DNA of 64,000 bases, from assembly GCA_017529875.1 (NCBI GenBank), contig JAFXNC010000016.1, positions 1 through 64,000 of the forward strand, in the 5' to 3' direction. Positions 17,082 through 25,253 of the stretch are shown piece by piece; position 1 is the stretch's first letter, and the number at the start of each line of letters is the position of its first letter. The translations under genes were made by a program, and so were the position numbers. The notes below the pieces were generated by a model that did not search any database, was not told the origin of the DNA, and worked only from the letters and a program-made list of their open reading frames with translations. The DNA is from Ruminococcus sp. (GTDB taxonomy: Bacteria > Bacillota > Clostridia > Oscillospirales > Ruminococcaceae).

Positions 17082-17110
17082 TTGCATTTTTCCTGTAAAT
17101 GTTGTATAAT
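17082..17110 (+). promoter_or_regulatory. Promoter of the six-gene envelope operon
   Basis: TTGCAT (17082-17087), 17-base spacer, TATAAT (17105-17110), 49 bases before the ATG at 17160. Confidence 0.75.
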
Positions 17111-17159
17111 AATATATTGTAGGTATTTATACCCTATTGATATGAAGGAATATGATGAT

Positions 17160-18116
17160 ATGTTTTATTATTTCTGGGGACATTCCGATACTGTCCCGCT
17201 GCTCGCCATACTGGTGGCGGTAACCTTCGGGGCGGCATTTGCCTCGTTCAAGCTCTTCGCAAGATATCTTCCCAAGGATCAGGGCAGGGAGTTCGCCGTA
17301 AACGGTCAGCTCTCTCAGGGAAAGCCCAGAGGCGCCGGGATCATACTCGTTTCGGTGTTCACCCTCTGCGCGGCGCTGTTCTGCGACGTGAACGCCGAGC
17401 TGATGATAAACCTCGCGCTGATCTACGCCGCCATGCTCACAGGCTTCCTCGACGACGCCTCAAAGGTGCCCTGGGGAGAGCTGAAAAAGGGTCTTCTCGA
17501 CCTGGTGATCGCGGGAGGCATCGCGGGGAATTTCATCTACCACAATTCCAGCGAGATCGTGATGTTCGGCAATGTCTTCAAGCTGCCGGTGCCGGTGTAT
17601 GTGATACTGGCGGTAGGCCTCATCTGGATGAGTATAAACGTGGTCAACTGCACCGACGGCGTTGACGGACTCTGCGGGTCGCTTTCGGTGGTGTCCATAC
17701 TGCTGTTCATGAGAGTTCCGGTGGCGGCATCAACAGCCTCGGGACTGCCCTCACTGGTCATGGTATCGGTGCTGGCGGCTTACCTGTGGTTCAACTGCTC
17801 CCCCAGCATGATGCTCATGGGCGACGCGGGCTCGAGAGCCCTGGGCGTGTTCATAGCCCTGATAGCTATGCAGAGCCGCAGACCCCTGATGTTCATACCC
17901 CTCGTTATCGTTATGATACTCGACGGCGGCCTCGGCCTCGTCAAGCTCTCGATAAGGCGGCTGTTCCATTCAAAGACCTTTATGGACGGCATACGCACCC
18001 CCCTGCACGACCACGCGAGAAAGCTCAGCGGCTGGTCGGACACCCAGGTGGTCATCCGTTTCGTGCTGATACAGACCGTCGTGGGACTGACCGCGCTGTA
18101 TCTGGTCATGTCCTGA
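17160..18116 (+). CDS. MraY/WecA-family polyprenyl-phosphate sugar-1-phosphate transferase
   Basis: About 318 residues, with many hydrophobic membrane helices. Family motifs: GKPRGAGI (about 54-61), the Asp pair FLDD (98-99), NVVNCTDGVDG (Asp166 and Asp169), FNCSPSMMLMGDAGS (Asp222), and near the C-terminus LHDHARKLSGWSDTQVV, the place of the MraY HHH loop. These enzymes transfer phospho-MurNAc-pentapeptide or phospho-GlcNAc to undecaprenyl phosphate. The His-rich loop points to the MraY side, but there is no murein cluster around it; instead lipid and carbohydrate genes follow, so it may be a second, dedicated transferase. I choose the ATG at 17160 because AAGGAA lies 9 bases before it; in-frame starts at 17082 and 17142 lack a binding site. 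Confidence 0.82.
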   Translation: MFYYFWGHSDTVPLLAILVAVTFGAAFASFKLFARYLPKDQGREFAVNGQLSQGKPRGAGIILVSVFTLCAALFCDVNAELMINLALIYAAMLTGFLDDASKVPWGELKKGLLDLVIAGGIAGNFIYHNSSEIVMFGNVFKLPVPVYVILAVGLIWMSINVVNCTDGVDGLCGSLSVVSILLFMRVPVAASTASGLPSLVMVSVLAAYLWFNCSPSMMLMGDAGSRALGVFIALIAMQSRRPLMFIPLVIVMILDGGLGLVKLSIRRLFHSKTFMDGIRTPLHDHARKLSGWSDTQVVIRFVLIQTVVGLTALYLVMS

Positions 18117-18135
18117 ACTCAATGAGGTAAACGCT

Positions 18136-19212
18136 TTGAAGAAAAAGCTGCTGTATATATTCAATGTGCTGCTGATCGCCGTGATCGCGGTGCTGACTGT
18201 CCGGGTGCTGTTCAAGGACCGGGAGCTGGGCACGATACTCGGTGATCTGGATAAGGCCGACAAGCTCTGGCTGCTGGGCGGCGCGGCGCTGGCTGTGCTG
18301 TTCGTGGCGGGGGAGTCGGTGATAATAAGATATCTGCTGAGGCTGTTCGGGACAAGATTCTCTCTGAGGCGATGCCTGAAATACAGCTTCGTGGGATTCT
18401 TTTTCAGCTTCATAACCCCCTCCTCCTCGGGAGGACAGCCCGCCCAGCTCTACTATATGCGCAAGGACGGCGCGTCCCTGGGACATTCCTCCATAATACT
18501 GCTGCTGGTGACTATCACCTACAAGGCGGTGCTGGTGGTGTTCGGGGCGGTGTTCCTGATCTTCGGGCACAGCTTCATAGTAAGCTGCGTCGGGGACTGG
18601 ATGTGGCTGCTGATAGTGGGCTTCGTGCTCAATATCGTATACATAGCGGGGCTTATGCTCCTGCTGATAAAGCCCGCCGCGGCCTGCAAGCTGATCTCCT
18701 CCTGCATGATGCTGATGTACAGGCTGAGGCTCATCAAAAAGAACCGGCTGCGCAGCTGCATAGCCCGGGTAAAGAACCTGGAGCGCACCTACACCGAGGC
18801 CGCCGAGTATATCAAGACCCACGTGGGCGCCGCACTGAAGGTGTTCGGGATGACCTGTGTGCAGAGGCTCATGTACTTTGCGGTGACATGGGTGGTATAC
18901 CGCAGCTGCGGACTTTCGGGAACGAGCTTCATGGGCGTCATCGCGGTGCAGACCATGATCTGCATAACCGTGGAGATGCTGCCGCTGCCGGGAGCTGCCG
19001 GCATAACCGAGGCCTGCTTCATAGTGATGTTCGGGGGCATCTTCGGTGAGAGCTTTGTTAAGACGGGTCTGCTGCTCACAAGAGGGCTCACCTACTATCT
19101 GATACTGCTCATAGGCGCAGCTGTGACCTTCGGCACACATATCAGCTCGCGGAGAAAGCAGTCCTCAGCACCGGGCGATAAGGCGCCCGCCGAGGAACGA
19201 TTCGCGGCGTAA
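18136..19212 (+). CDS. YbhN/AglD-type integral membrane protein (UPF0104, lysylphosphatidylglycerol synthase TM family)
   Basis: 358 residues, about eight hydrophobic segments. The family motif region is FFSFITPSSSGGQPAQLYYM (about 93-112), and the C-terminal half holds EMLPLPGAAGITEACF, both typical for YbhN/AglD/MprF-type membrane domains. Members are proposed to translocate or modify lipid-linked substrates. TTG start at 18136 with GAGGT 7 bases upstream, 19 bases after the preceding gene. A partner role, flipping the product of the MraY-like transferase or a phospholipid, is inference. The extreme C-terminus is a short polar tail (SRRKQSSAPGDKAP). Confidence 0.85.
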   Translation: MKKKLLYIFNVLLIAVIAVLTVRVLFKDRELGTILGDLDKADKLWLLGGAALAVLFVAGESVIIRYLLRLFGTRFSLRRCLKYSFVGFFFSFITPSSSGGQPAQLYYMRKDGASLGHSSIILLLVTITYKAVLVVFGAVFLIFGHSFIVSCVGDWMWLLIVGFVLNIVYIAGLMLLLIKPAAACKLISSCMMLMYRLRLIKKNRLRSCIARVKNLERTYTEAAEYIKTHVGAALKVFGMTCVQRLMYFAVTWVVYRSCGLSGTSFMGVIAVQTMICITVEMLPLPGAAGITEACFIVMFGGIFGESFVKTGLLLTRGLTYYLILLIGAAVTFGTHISSRRKQSSAPGDKAPAEERFAA

Positions 19213-19242
19213 TACTATTAATATTTTTTATCGGGAGTGAAA

Positions 19243-19890
19243 ATGGGAGTGTTCAAAAAAATGATAGGATTTTACAATTATACTGTTATCCTTACTTACA
19301 TCAGCCTGTGTTCGGCGGTGTTCGGGATAACACAGGTGTTCGAGGGCAACGATTCCATTGCCGTGCTCTGCCTTGTAGTCTCGGGCATCTGCGACCTATT
19401 CGACGGAAAAGTCGCCCGCCACAAGAAGGACAGGACCGACCAGGAGAAGGTCTTCGGCATACAGATCGACTCGCTGGCTGACCTGGTCTGCTTCGGAGTG
19501 CTCCCGGCCTGCATAGGCTATCACTACGGCTTCAACTACGGCCTCGGCCTCATCGCGGCGCTGATGATCGTCCTTTGCGGACTTATCAGACTGGGCTACT
19601 TCAATGTCATGGAGGAGGAGCGCCAGCGCACCACCGCCGAGAACCGCAAGGAATACCAGGGCGTGCCTATCACCACATCCTCCATGCTGCTGCCTCTGCT
19701 GTTCATGGGCAAGCACAATATCCCCAAGGAGGCCTTCCCCTACGTTTTCCAGGGCTTTATGATACTTCTCTCCATACTGTTCGTGGTGGATATCAGGGTA
19801 AAGAAATTCTCCACCCGCGGCATCGTCATCATGTTCACCATAGGCGCAATAATCGTCCTCGGATACCTGAAATTCGGCCCCAAGGGCTGA
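19243..19890 (+). CDS. pssA: CDP-diacylglycerol-serine O-phosphatidyltransferase
   Basis: About 215 residues, multi-pass membrane protein. The CDP-alcohol phosphotransferase signature is complete: DGKVAR (Asp54 to Arg59), then GIQIDSLAD with the two catalytic Asp residues. The enzyme makes phosphatidylserine from CDP-diacylglycerol and serine. A GTG two codons upstream (19237) overlaps the GGGAG binding site, so the ATG at 19243 is more likely. The phosphatidylserine decarboxylase gene follows after 32 bases, which supports the serine-specific call and gives a complete PE branch. Confidence 0.9.
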   Translation: MGVFKKMIGFYNYTVILTYISLCSAVFGITQVFEGNDSIAVLCLVVSGICDLFDGKVARHKKDRTDQEKVFGIQIDSLADLVCFGVLPACIGYHYGFNYGLGLIAALMIVLCGLIRLGYFNVMEEERQRTTAENRKEYQGVPITTSSMLLPLLFMGKHNIPKEAFPYVFQGFMILLSILFVVDIRVKKFSTRGIVIMFTIGAIIVLGYLKFGPKG

Positions 19891-19922
19891 TGTGAAACGC
19901 TAAAAAGAAAGGGTCGTTAGTT

Positions 19923-20798
19923 ATGAAATACCGTGACAGAAGAGGAAATGAATTCGAGCAGACCACCGCTCAGGACGAGTTCCTGGCGAGAATGTACACC
20001 TCCACCGTCGGCAGAGTATGCATGAAGATCACTTCTCTGCCCATATTCTCCAAGCTGTCAAGGCTATTCCTCGACAGCCGCTTTTCCTCATACTTCGTGC
20101 TCAGATTCGCTGAGCGCAACGACATCGACATCTTCGATTACGAAAACAAGCTTTACTATTCTTTCAACGACTTCTTCACCCGCCGCATCAAGCCCGGCAG
20201 AAGGCGCATCGACAGCGGCAAGGATATTGTGATATCCCCCTCCGACGGCAAGGTGAGCGCCTACGAGATCACTGCCTCCGGGGTGTTCGTGGTGAAGAAC
20301 TCCGTTTATACCGTTGAGTCGCTGCTGAGGGACACCAAGCTCGCCAAGAAGTATCTCGGCGGCACCGCCTTCATCATCCGCCTTACTCCCGACGACTATC
20401 ACCGCTACTGCTACTGCACCGACGGCGAAAAGAGCCGCGACCGCTGCATCAAGGGCTTTCTGCACACCGTAAACCCCATTATCAACAAGTATATCCCGGT
20501 ATACAAGGAGAACAGCCGCGAGTACTGCATGATCAGAACAAAGGGCATCGGCGACGTCATCCAGATGGAGGTGGGCGCTATGTTCGTGGGCAGGATCTCC
20601 AACAAGCACCCCTACGGCAGAAGGATAGTCCGCAAGGGCGAGGAAAAGGGCTTCTTCGAGTTCGGCGGCTCCACCATCATCCTGCTGACCGAAAAGGGCA
20701 GGATCACCGCCGATGAGGATCTGCTCATCAACACCCGCGAGGGCTTCGAGACCAAGATACTCCAGGGAGAGACTATCGGAAGAAAGCTCCCCAAATGA
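19923..20798 (+). CDS. psd: Phosphatidylserine decarboxylase
   Basis: 291 residues. The proenzyme self-cleaves before Ser250 in FEFGGSTIILL (the GST site of the family; most members read LGST) to make the pyruvoyl group. Other family blocks are YSFNDFFTRRIKPG, ISPSDGKVSAYE, TPDDYHRYCYCTDG and GAMFVGRISNKHPYG. It converts phosphatidylserine to phosphatidylethanolamine at the membrane. It is fourth in the operon and directly follows pssA. The N-terminal 60 residues (LFLDSRFSSYFVLRF) form a possible membrane anchor. Confidence 0.93.
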   Translation: MKYRDRRGNEFEQTTAQDEFLARMYTSTVGRVCMKITSLPIFSKLSRLFLDSRFSSYFVLRFAERNDIDIFDYENKLYYSFNDFFTRRIKPGRRRIDSGKDIVISPSDGKVSAYEITASGVFVVKNSVYTVESLLRDTKLAKKYLGGTAFIIRLTPDDYHRYCYCTDGEKSRDRCIKGFLHTVNPIINKYIPVYKENSREYCMIRTKGIGDVIQMEVGAMFVGRISNKHPYGRRIVRKGEEKGFFEFGGSTIILLTEKGRITADEDLLINTREGFETKILQGETIGRKLPK

Positions 20799-20821
20799 TC
20801 TTTTTCTAAGGAGCACAGGAA

Positions 20822-22795
20822 ATGATAAAGATCAGTGATTTCGCTGAATTTGATAAATACCACTCTTACTCCGGCGGCGATCTCGGCGCGACTTACAGCG
20901 GCGAGAAGACCGTCTTCAAGACGTGGTCTCCTCACGCCACGGGAGTGTATCTGAACCTCTATCTCGACGGCGAGGGCAGCAACCTTATCGAGACCCTCCC
21001 CATGGAGCGCAAGGGTCACGGCGTATGGTGCGTGGAGCTCATGTACCACACCGAGGATATCTTCTATACCTTTTCATATGAGTTCGACAACCGCCACCGC
21101 AAGGAGACCATAGACATCTATGCCCATGCCTGCGGCATAAACGGCAAGCGCGGTTATCTGACCGATCTTACCAACACCGACCCCGAGGGCTGGAACGACA
21201 TCCCCCGCCCGGTGTGCCAGTCCCCCTGCGACGCTGTCGTATATGAGTGCCACGTCAGGGATTTCTCGGTAGACCCCTCCAGCGGCATACCCTTCGAGGA
21301 CAAGGGGCATTTCATCGCCTTCACCAAGGAGGGCTCCCGGTATCACAATGTCACCACCTGCCTCGACCACTTAAAAGAGCTGGGCGTTACCCATGTACAG
21401 CTCCTGCCGGTCTTCGACTATGCCACCGTGGACGAGAGCAAGCCCTTCAAGGCGCAGTACAACTGGGGCTATGATCCCCTCAACTACAACTGCCTCGAGG
21501 GCTCCTATTCCTCCGACCCCTACGACCCGAGGGTGCGTATCAGGGAGTTCAAGGAGCTGGTGGCGGCGCTGCACAAAAACGGCATCGGTGTCATCATGGA
21601 CGTGGTGTACAACCACACCTACTTCACCGAGGAGAGCGCCTTTGAAAAGAGCTTTCCCTACTACTATCACAGGCTCAACAGGGACGGCAGGTTCTCCAAC
21701 GGCTCCGGCTGCGGCAACGAGACCGCCTCGGAGCACAAGATGTACCGCAAGTTCATGATAGACTCGCTGAAATTCTTAGCCTCTGAGTTCAAGCTGGACG
21801 GTTTCCGCTTCGACCTCATGGGGCTGCATGATATCGAGACCGTGAACCTCATCCGTGAGGAGCTGGATAAATTCGACCCGCCGCTTCTGATGTACGGCGA
21901 GGGCTGGACAGGGGGAGAGTCCCCCATGCCCTCGGATAAGCTGGCCTACAAGTGGAACTCCTACTGCTTCGGCAGGGTAGGGCTTTTCAACGACAACATC
22001 CGGGACGCCATAAAGGGCGGGACCTTCAACCCCTACGACATCGGCTACGTCAGCGGCAACCGCAACGCCTCGGCGGTGCTCAAGCGCGGACTGGCGGGGT
22101 CTGTCCCCCACTGGCAGCTCAACAACGCCAGGGAGGCCTGCTGGGCTTATGAGCCCGGTCAGGCGGTGAACTACTGCGAGGCACACGACAACCACACCCT
22201 CTGGGACAAGCTTTCTATCTGCGCCAAGCACTTCTCCCGGGAGGACAGGGTGAAAATGGACAAGCTGGCGGCAGCGCTGTTCATGCTGGCTCAGGGTATG
22301 CCCTTTTTCCAGCTGGGACAGGATTTCCTCCGCTCCAAGCCCCGCACCCCCAAGGAGGGGGAGCCCCTCAACGAAGTCACCCGGGTAGACCACAACAGCT
22401 ACAATTCCCCCGACTCCACCAACTCGGTAAAATGGTACGAGAAGCTGGAGAATCTGGAGGTATTCAGATACTACAAGGCGCTCATCAGGCTGCGCCGCAG
22501 CAACAAGCTTTTCCGCCTGCGCACCAAGGAGGATGTGGGGAGCTGTCTTTGCTTCCTTGACACCTATGACGACAACTTCATCGTAATGAAGCTGGAGGAC
22601 GAGCGGGACTGCCTGATCTGTATGTTCAACCCCTATCCCGAGCAGCGGCATTTCCAGCTCCCGGAGGGTAACTATTACCTCAGGCTCGACAACAGAGGCA
22701 GGGTGAACAGGACCCCGGTGAGCGGCGGACAGACTGTGCCGCCCATTTCGGCGATGATCTTCAAGCGTTTCAGAAGGCAGGTCTTTGAGGAATGA
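20822..22795 (+). CDS. pulA: Type I pullulanase (glycogen/starch debranching, GH13)
   Basis: 657 residues, no signal peptide, so intracellular. A CBM48-like N-terminal domain (about 15-110, TVFKTWSPHATGVYLNLYLDG) precedes the GH13 barrel. The type I pullulanase motif YNWGYDPLNY is present. The catalytic triad is visible: Asp331 in GFRFDLMG, Glu360 in MYGEGW, Asp456 in CEAHDNHT. It cleaves alpha-1,6 branches of glycogen or imported branched dextrins. It lies 23 bases after psd inside an envelope operon, an unusual neighbourhood, and its last codons overlap the next start. Confidence 0.93.
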   Translation: MIKISDFAEFDKYHSYSGGDLGATYSGEKTVFKTWSPHATGVYLNLYLDGEGSNLIETLPMERKGHGVWCVELMYHTEDIFYTFSYEFDNRHRKETIDIYAHACGINGKRGYLTDLTNTDPEGWNDIPRPVCQSPCDAVVYECHVRDFSVDPSSGIPFEDKGHFIAFTKEGSRYHNVTTCLDHLKELGVTHVQLLPVFDYATVDESKPFKAQYNWGYDPLNYNCLEGSYSSDPYDPRVRIREFKELVAALHKNGIGVIMDVVYNHTYFTEESAFEKSFPYYYHRLNRDGRFSNGSGCGNETASEHKMYRKFMIDSLKFLASEFKLDGFRFDLMGLHDIETVNLIREELDKFDPPLLMYGEGWTGGESPMPSDKLAYKWNSYCFGRVGLFNDNIRDAIKGGTFNPYDIGYVSGNRNASAVLKRGLAGSVPHWQLNNAREACWAYEPGQAVNYCEAHDNHTLWDKLSICAKHFSREDRVKMDKLAAALFMLAQGMPFFQLGQDFLRSKPRTPKEGEPLNEVTRVDHNSYNSPDSTNSVKWYEKLENLEVFRYYKALIRLRRSNKLFRLRTKEDVGSCLCFLDTYDDNFIVMKLEDERDCLICMFNPYPEQRHFQLPEGNYYLRLDNRGRVNRTPVSGGQTVPPISAMIFKRFRRQVFEE

Positions 22796-23703
22796 AAAAA
22801 GCAATGACTATATTGGCAGCGGCGCTCATGCTGGCGGGCTGCGGCAGCTCGGAAAGCAGTCAGGCGGCGTCCTCGGAACAGGCGGCGGTGCAGACCACGG
22901 CAGGGCAGTCAAACGACTCCGGCGACGTTGAAAAGCAGCACGGCAGCTATGAGATATACCCCACCGGCTATTACCGCATAGCCAAGGACACCACCCTCTA
23001 TGACAAGTCCGGCAACCCCACCCAGAACACCGAGGAACGGCTCTGCATCGGCTCTCAGAGCGGCAGTGATCTGAAAGTTACGCTGCCTGTGCCGAAGGGC
23101 GAGAACGAGCTGGGCGAGGTGCAGTACAAGTATGAGTCCTTCACAGTCAAGGATGCGGACAAGGTCACCAAGGCCTCCGTTGAGGAAGCCCGGGACACCG
23201 TGGTGAATTTCGCCCTTGACATGAGCAATAAGCCCACGGAGGTCTACACGCTCAGCGGGGAGCTTGTCACCGATACCGAGGCACGCTCCGACTGCTCCGG
23301 GCTCACGGAGCTGGCATACCTTAAAATAGGGCTCTATATGGAGCATTACGCCGAGGCTCAGGCCAACAACTACGGCAGTCCGGTCTATGACAATCTTACG
23401 GCGGCGGGTCAGGATCAGGGCAACACGGTCTACACGCTGAAGGACCAGAACGCCCGCCTCGATTACAGCACCCTTGAAAAGGGCGACCTGCTGTTTTTCC
23501 TGTGCGTCACCAACTCGGTGAGCAACAACGACCTGTTCACCGGCGACGGCATCGGGCACGTAGCCATGTACATCGGCGACGGCAAGATGGTACACTTCAC
23601 CGCCGACTACGGCGAGACCAACGACCCCTGCCGGGTGGAGGATCTGGCCGCCTACGAGAGCAATACGCTCCGGGTACAGAAGGCTGTCCGGTATATTTTC
23701 TGA
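22792..23703 (+). CDS. NlpC/P60-type lipoprotein
   Basis: 303 residues. Lipoprotein signal with lipobox LAGC (Cys17), then a Ser/Gln-rich spacer. The C-terminal NlpC/P60-like peptidase domain has the catalytic Cys168 in ARSDCSGLTE and His256 in GIGHVAMYIGDG, with a further His in MVHFTADYG. NlpC/P60 enzymes cut peptide stems of peptidoglycan on the outside of the membrane. The middle region (about 35-130) is not recognised. The ATG overlaps the pulA stop (ATGA), so it is the last gene of the operon; the dispersed repeat A1 follows directly. Confidence 0.82.
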   Translation: MKKAMTILAAALMLAGCGSSESSQAASSEQAAVQTTAGQSNDSGDVEKQHGSYEIYPTGYYRIAKDTTLYDKSGNPTQNTEERLCIGSQSGSDLKVTLPVPKGENELGEVQYKYESFTVKDADKVTKASVEEARDTVVNFALDMSNKPTEVYTLSGELVTDTEARSDCSGLTELAYLKIGLYMEHYAEAQANNYGSPVYDNLTAAGQDQGNTVYTLKDQNARLDYSTLEKGDLLFFLCVTNSVSNNDLFTGDGIGHVAMYIGDGKMVHFTADYGETNDPCRVEDLAAYESNTLRVQKAVRYIF

Positions 23704-23851
23704 AATAAAGAATAAAGAAGAAATAATAAAGAATAAAGAATAATAGAGAGCTAAAGCTCTCCGGTATCGCCTTCGGCGATGGTTTTAAAACCGTCCGCAA
23801 AGCGGACACCTTGATTATTCTTTATTCTTTCTTTTTTATTTCAGCGGCAGC
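23704..23851. repeat. Dispersed palindromic repeat family A, copy 1
   Basis: AT-rich arms made of repeated AAAGAATAA units (left) and ATTATTCTTTATTC (right) enclose two small hairpins, GGTATCGCCTTCGGCGATGG and GTCCGCAAAGCGGAC. Related copies stand at 30535-30650 and 38560-38690, with a fragment at 50284-50332. It lies between the convergent genes 22792-23703 and 23855-24274 and may also terminate both. Confidence 0.85.
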
Positions 23852-23854
23852 GCT

Positions 23855-24274
23855 TTACTCTTTCACAAGACCGAAGTTAGCATACTTGATGCCGTACTCG
23901 GTCTCCGGGATCTCTCTCCAGGGGTCAACTGCCTCCCCCAGAACTTCACCCTTCTCGCCGGAATCGAACTTGATGACGCCGTTTTCTTCCTTCCACTGCT
24001 TCTTCTCGATCACCAGCTTGTCTTCGTAAAGCTCGAACTCGCCGGAGGCTACCAGCTCGTCCAGCTCCTCCTTGGGCATATCCTCCGGGATGTCCATGAG
24101 GGTCAGTATCTGCCCGTCTTCGGTGAACAGTATCTTCGCCAGGTAAAGGGACTTGTCCTCCTCCGAAAACTCGGGGTCAGCCAGGATGTCCTCTACGTCA
24201 GCCTCTACCAGCCCCAGTACCGATGGGTCGAATTTGTCGGCCTTTGCTATTTTCCACAGTCCTACTACATTCAT
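23855..24274 (-). CDS. Small unknown acidic protein
   Basis: 139 residues, strongly acidic, cytosolic. The order of short beta-like blocks starting MNVVGLWKIAKA, with ILFTEDGQILTLMDIP and later DKLVIEKKQWKEENGVIKFD, recalls a small lipocalin-like barrel, but I cannot name a family with confidence. ATG with GGAGAG 7 bases upstream and a good promoter at 24323-24351. Single gene, convergent with the envelope operon. Confidence 0.7.
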   Translation of the reverse strand: MNVVGLWKIAKADKFDPSVLGLVEADVEDILADPEFSEEDKSLYLAKILFTEDGQILTLMDIPEDMPKEELDELVASGEFELYEDKLVIEKKQWKEENGVIKFDSGEKGEVLGEAVDPWREIPETEYGIKYANFGLVKE

Positions 24275-24322
24275 TCTGCAACTCTCCGTTCTGAATAGAT
24301 TTCGAGCCTGCGCTCTGTAACA

Positions 24323-24351
24323 ATCATATCATATTTTGGTCACAAGTGCAA
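24323..24351 (-). promoter_or_regulatory. Promoter of the small acidic protein gene
   Basis: Minus-strand TTGCAC (24351-24346), 17-base spacer, TATGAT (24328-24323), about 49 bases before the ATG. Confidence 0.65.
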
Positions 24352-24467
24352 CACAGGTCTTTCCGCGCCGGTGTAGAAATACTGAGCCAGAAATTGGCAT
24401 ATTTGCACAAGGCGGGGGTTATGGGGCTGTACTATTCACTTTATCTGAATGGGGGCTGACCGCGCCG

Positions 24468-24496
24468 TTGACTTGTATCCCCGCTAATGCTATAAT
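24468..24496 (+). promoter_or_regulatory. Promoter of the two-component operon
   Basis: TTGACT (24468-24473), 17-base spacer, TATAAT (24491-24496), 56 bases before the ATG at 24553. Confidence 0.75.
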
Positions 24497-24552
24497 GGAT
24501 ACAAAAAAGACATAAACTGCTGTTATCATACATATGAAAGGAGGGAAAGGCT

Positions 24553-25230
24553 ATGGCTTTCAGACTGCTTGTAGTCGAGGATTCCGCGCAGATACGCGAG
24601 ATGATCGGCGACTACTTCGGGGCAAAGGGCAAGGACGTTTTCGCGGTGGAGTTCGCTGCCGACGGCGACGCCGGGCTTGCCAGCCTCTACGAAAACGAGT
24701 ACGATCTTGTGCTGCTGGACATCATGCTGCCGGGGGCTTCGGGGTTTGAGATATGCCGGCAGCTCAGGAGCCGCAGCGGCACGCCTATAATCTTCATGAC
24801 CGCTCTGGGCAGCGAGAGCGACATACTCCACGGCTATGAGCTGGGGGCGGACGACTACATCGTCAAGCCCTTTTCGCTGGCGGCGCTCTACGCCAAGTGC
24901 CTTGCGCTGGTGAAGCGGGACAAGGGCATGGTGCAGGCCGGCAGCAGGATCACCTGCGGCGGCATAGAGCTCGACCCCATCAGGATGTCGGTCACGGTGA
25001 ACGGTGAGCCGGCGGAGATCGCGCCCAAAGAGTATTTCTTACTTAAACTGCTCATGGACAACCGGGAGAGGGTACTCAGCCGGGAGACTATCATCACCAA
25101 GGTCTGGAGCTACGACTTCGACGGCGACGAGCGGGTAGTGGACAACCACATCAAGAAGCTGAGAAAAGCTCTTGGCAGCGAGAGCAAGCGGGTAAAGACC
25201 GTCTTCGGCGGAGGGTACAAACTCATTTAG
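24553..25230 (+). CDS. OmpR/PhoB-family response regulator
   Basis: 225 residues. Receiver domain 1-120 with phospho-acceptor Asp56 in LVLLDIMLPG, the conserved Thr in FMTALG and Lys in DDYIVKPF. C-terminal winged-helix DNA-binding domain 130-225 with the usual RVLSRETIITKVW and RVVDNHIKKLRKAL, ending GGGYKLI. GAAAGGAGGG ribosome binding site. The kinase gene follows after 23 bases, so the two act as a pair. The regulon is not visible; the GH25 lysozyme gene downstream is separated by a terminator and has its own promoter. Confidence 0.93.
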   Translation: MAFRLLVVEDSAQIREMIGDYFGAKGKDVFAVEFAADGDAGLASLYENEYDLVLLDIMLPGASGFEICRQLRSRSGTPIIFMTALGSESDILHGYELGADDYIVKPFSLAALYAKCLALVKRDKGMVQAGSRITCGGIELDPIRMSVTVNGEPAEIAPKEYFLLKLLMDNRERVLSRETIITKVWSYDFDGDERVVDNHIKKLRKALGSESKRVKTVFGGGYKLI

Positions 25231-25253
25231 GAAAAATTATAGGGGAGAATAAT

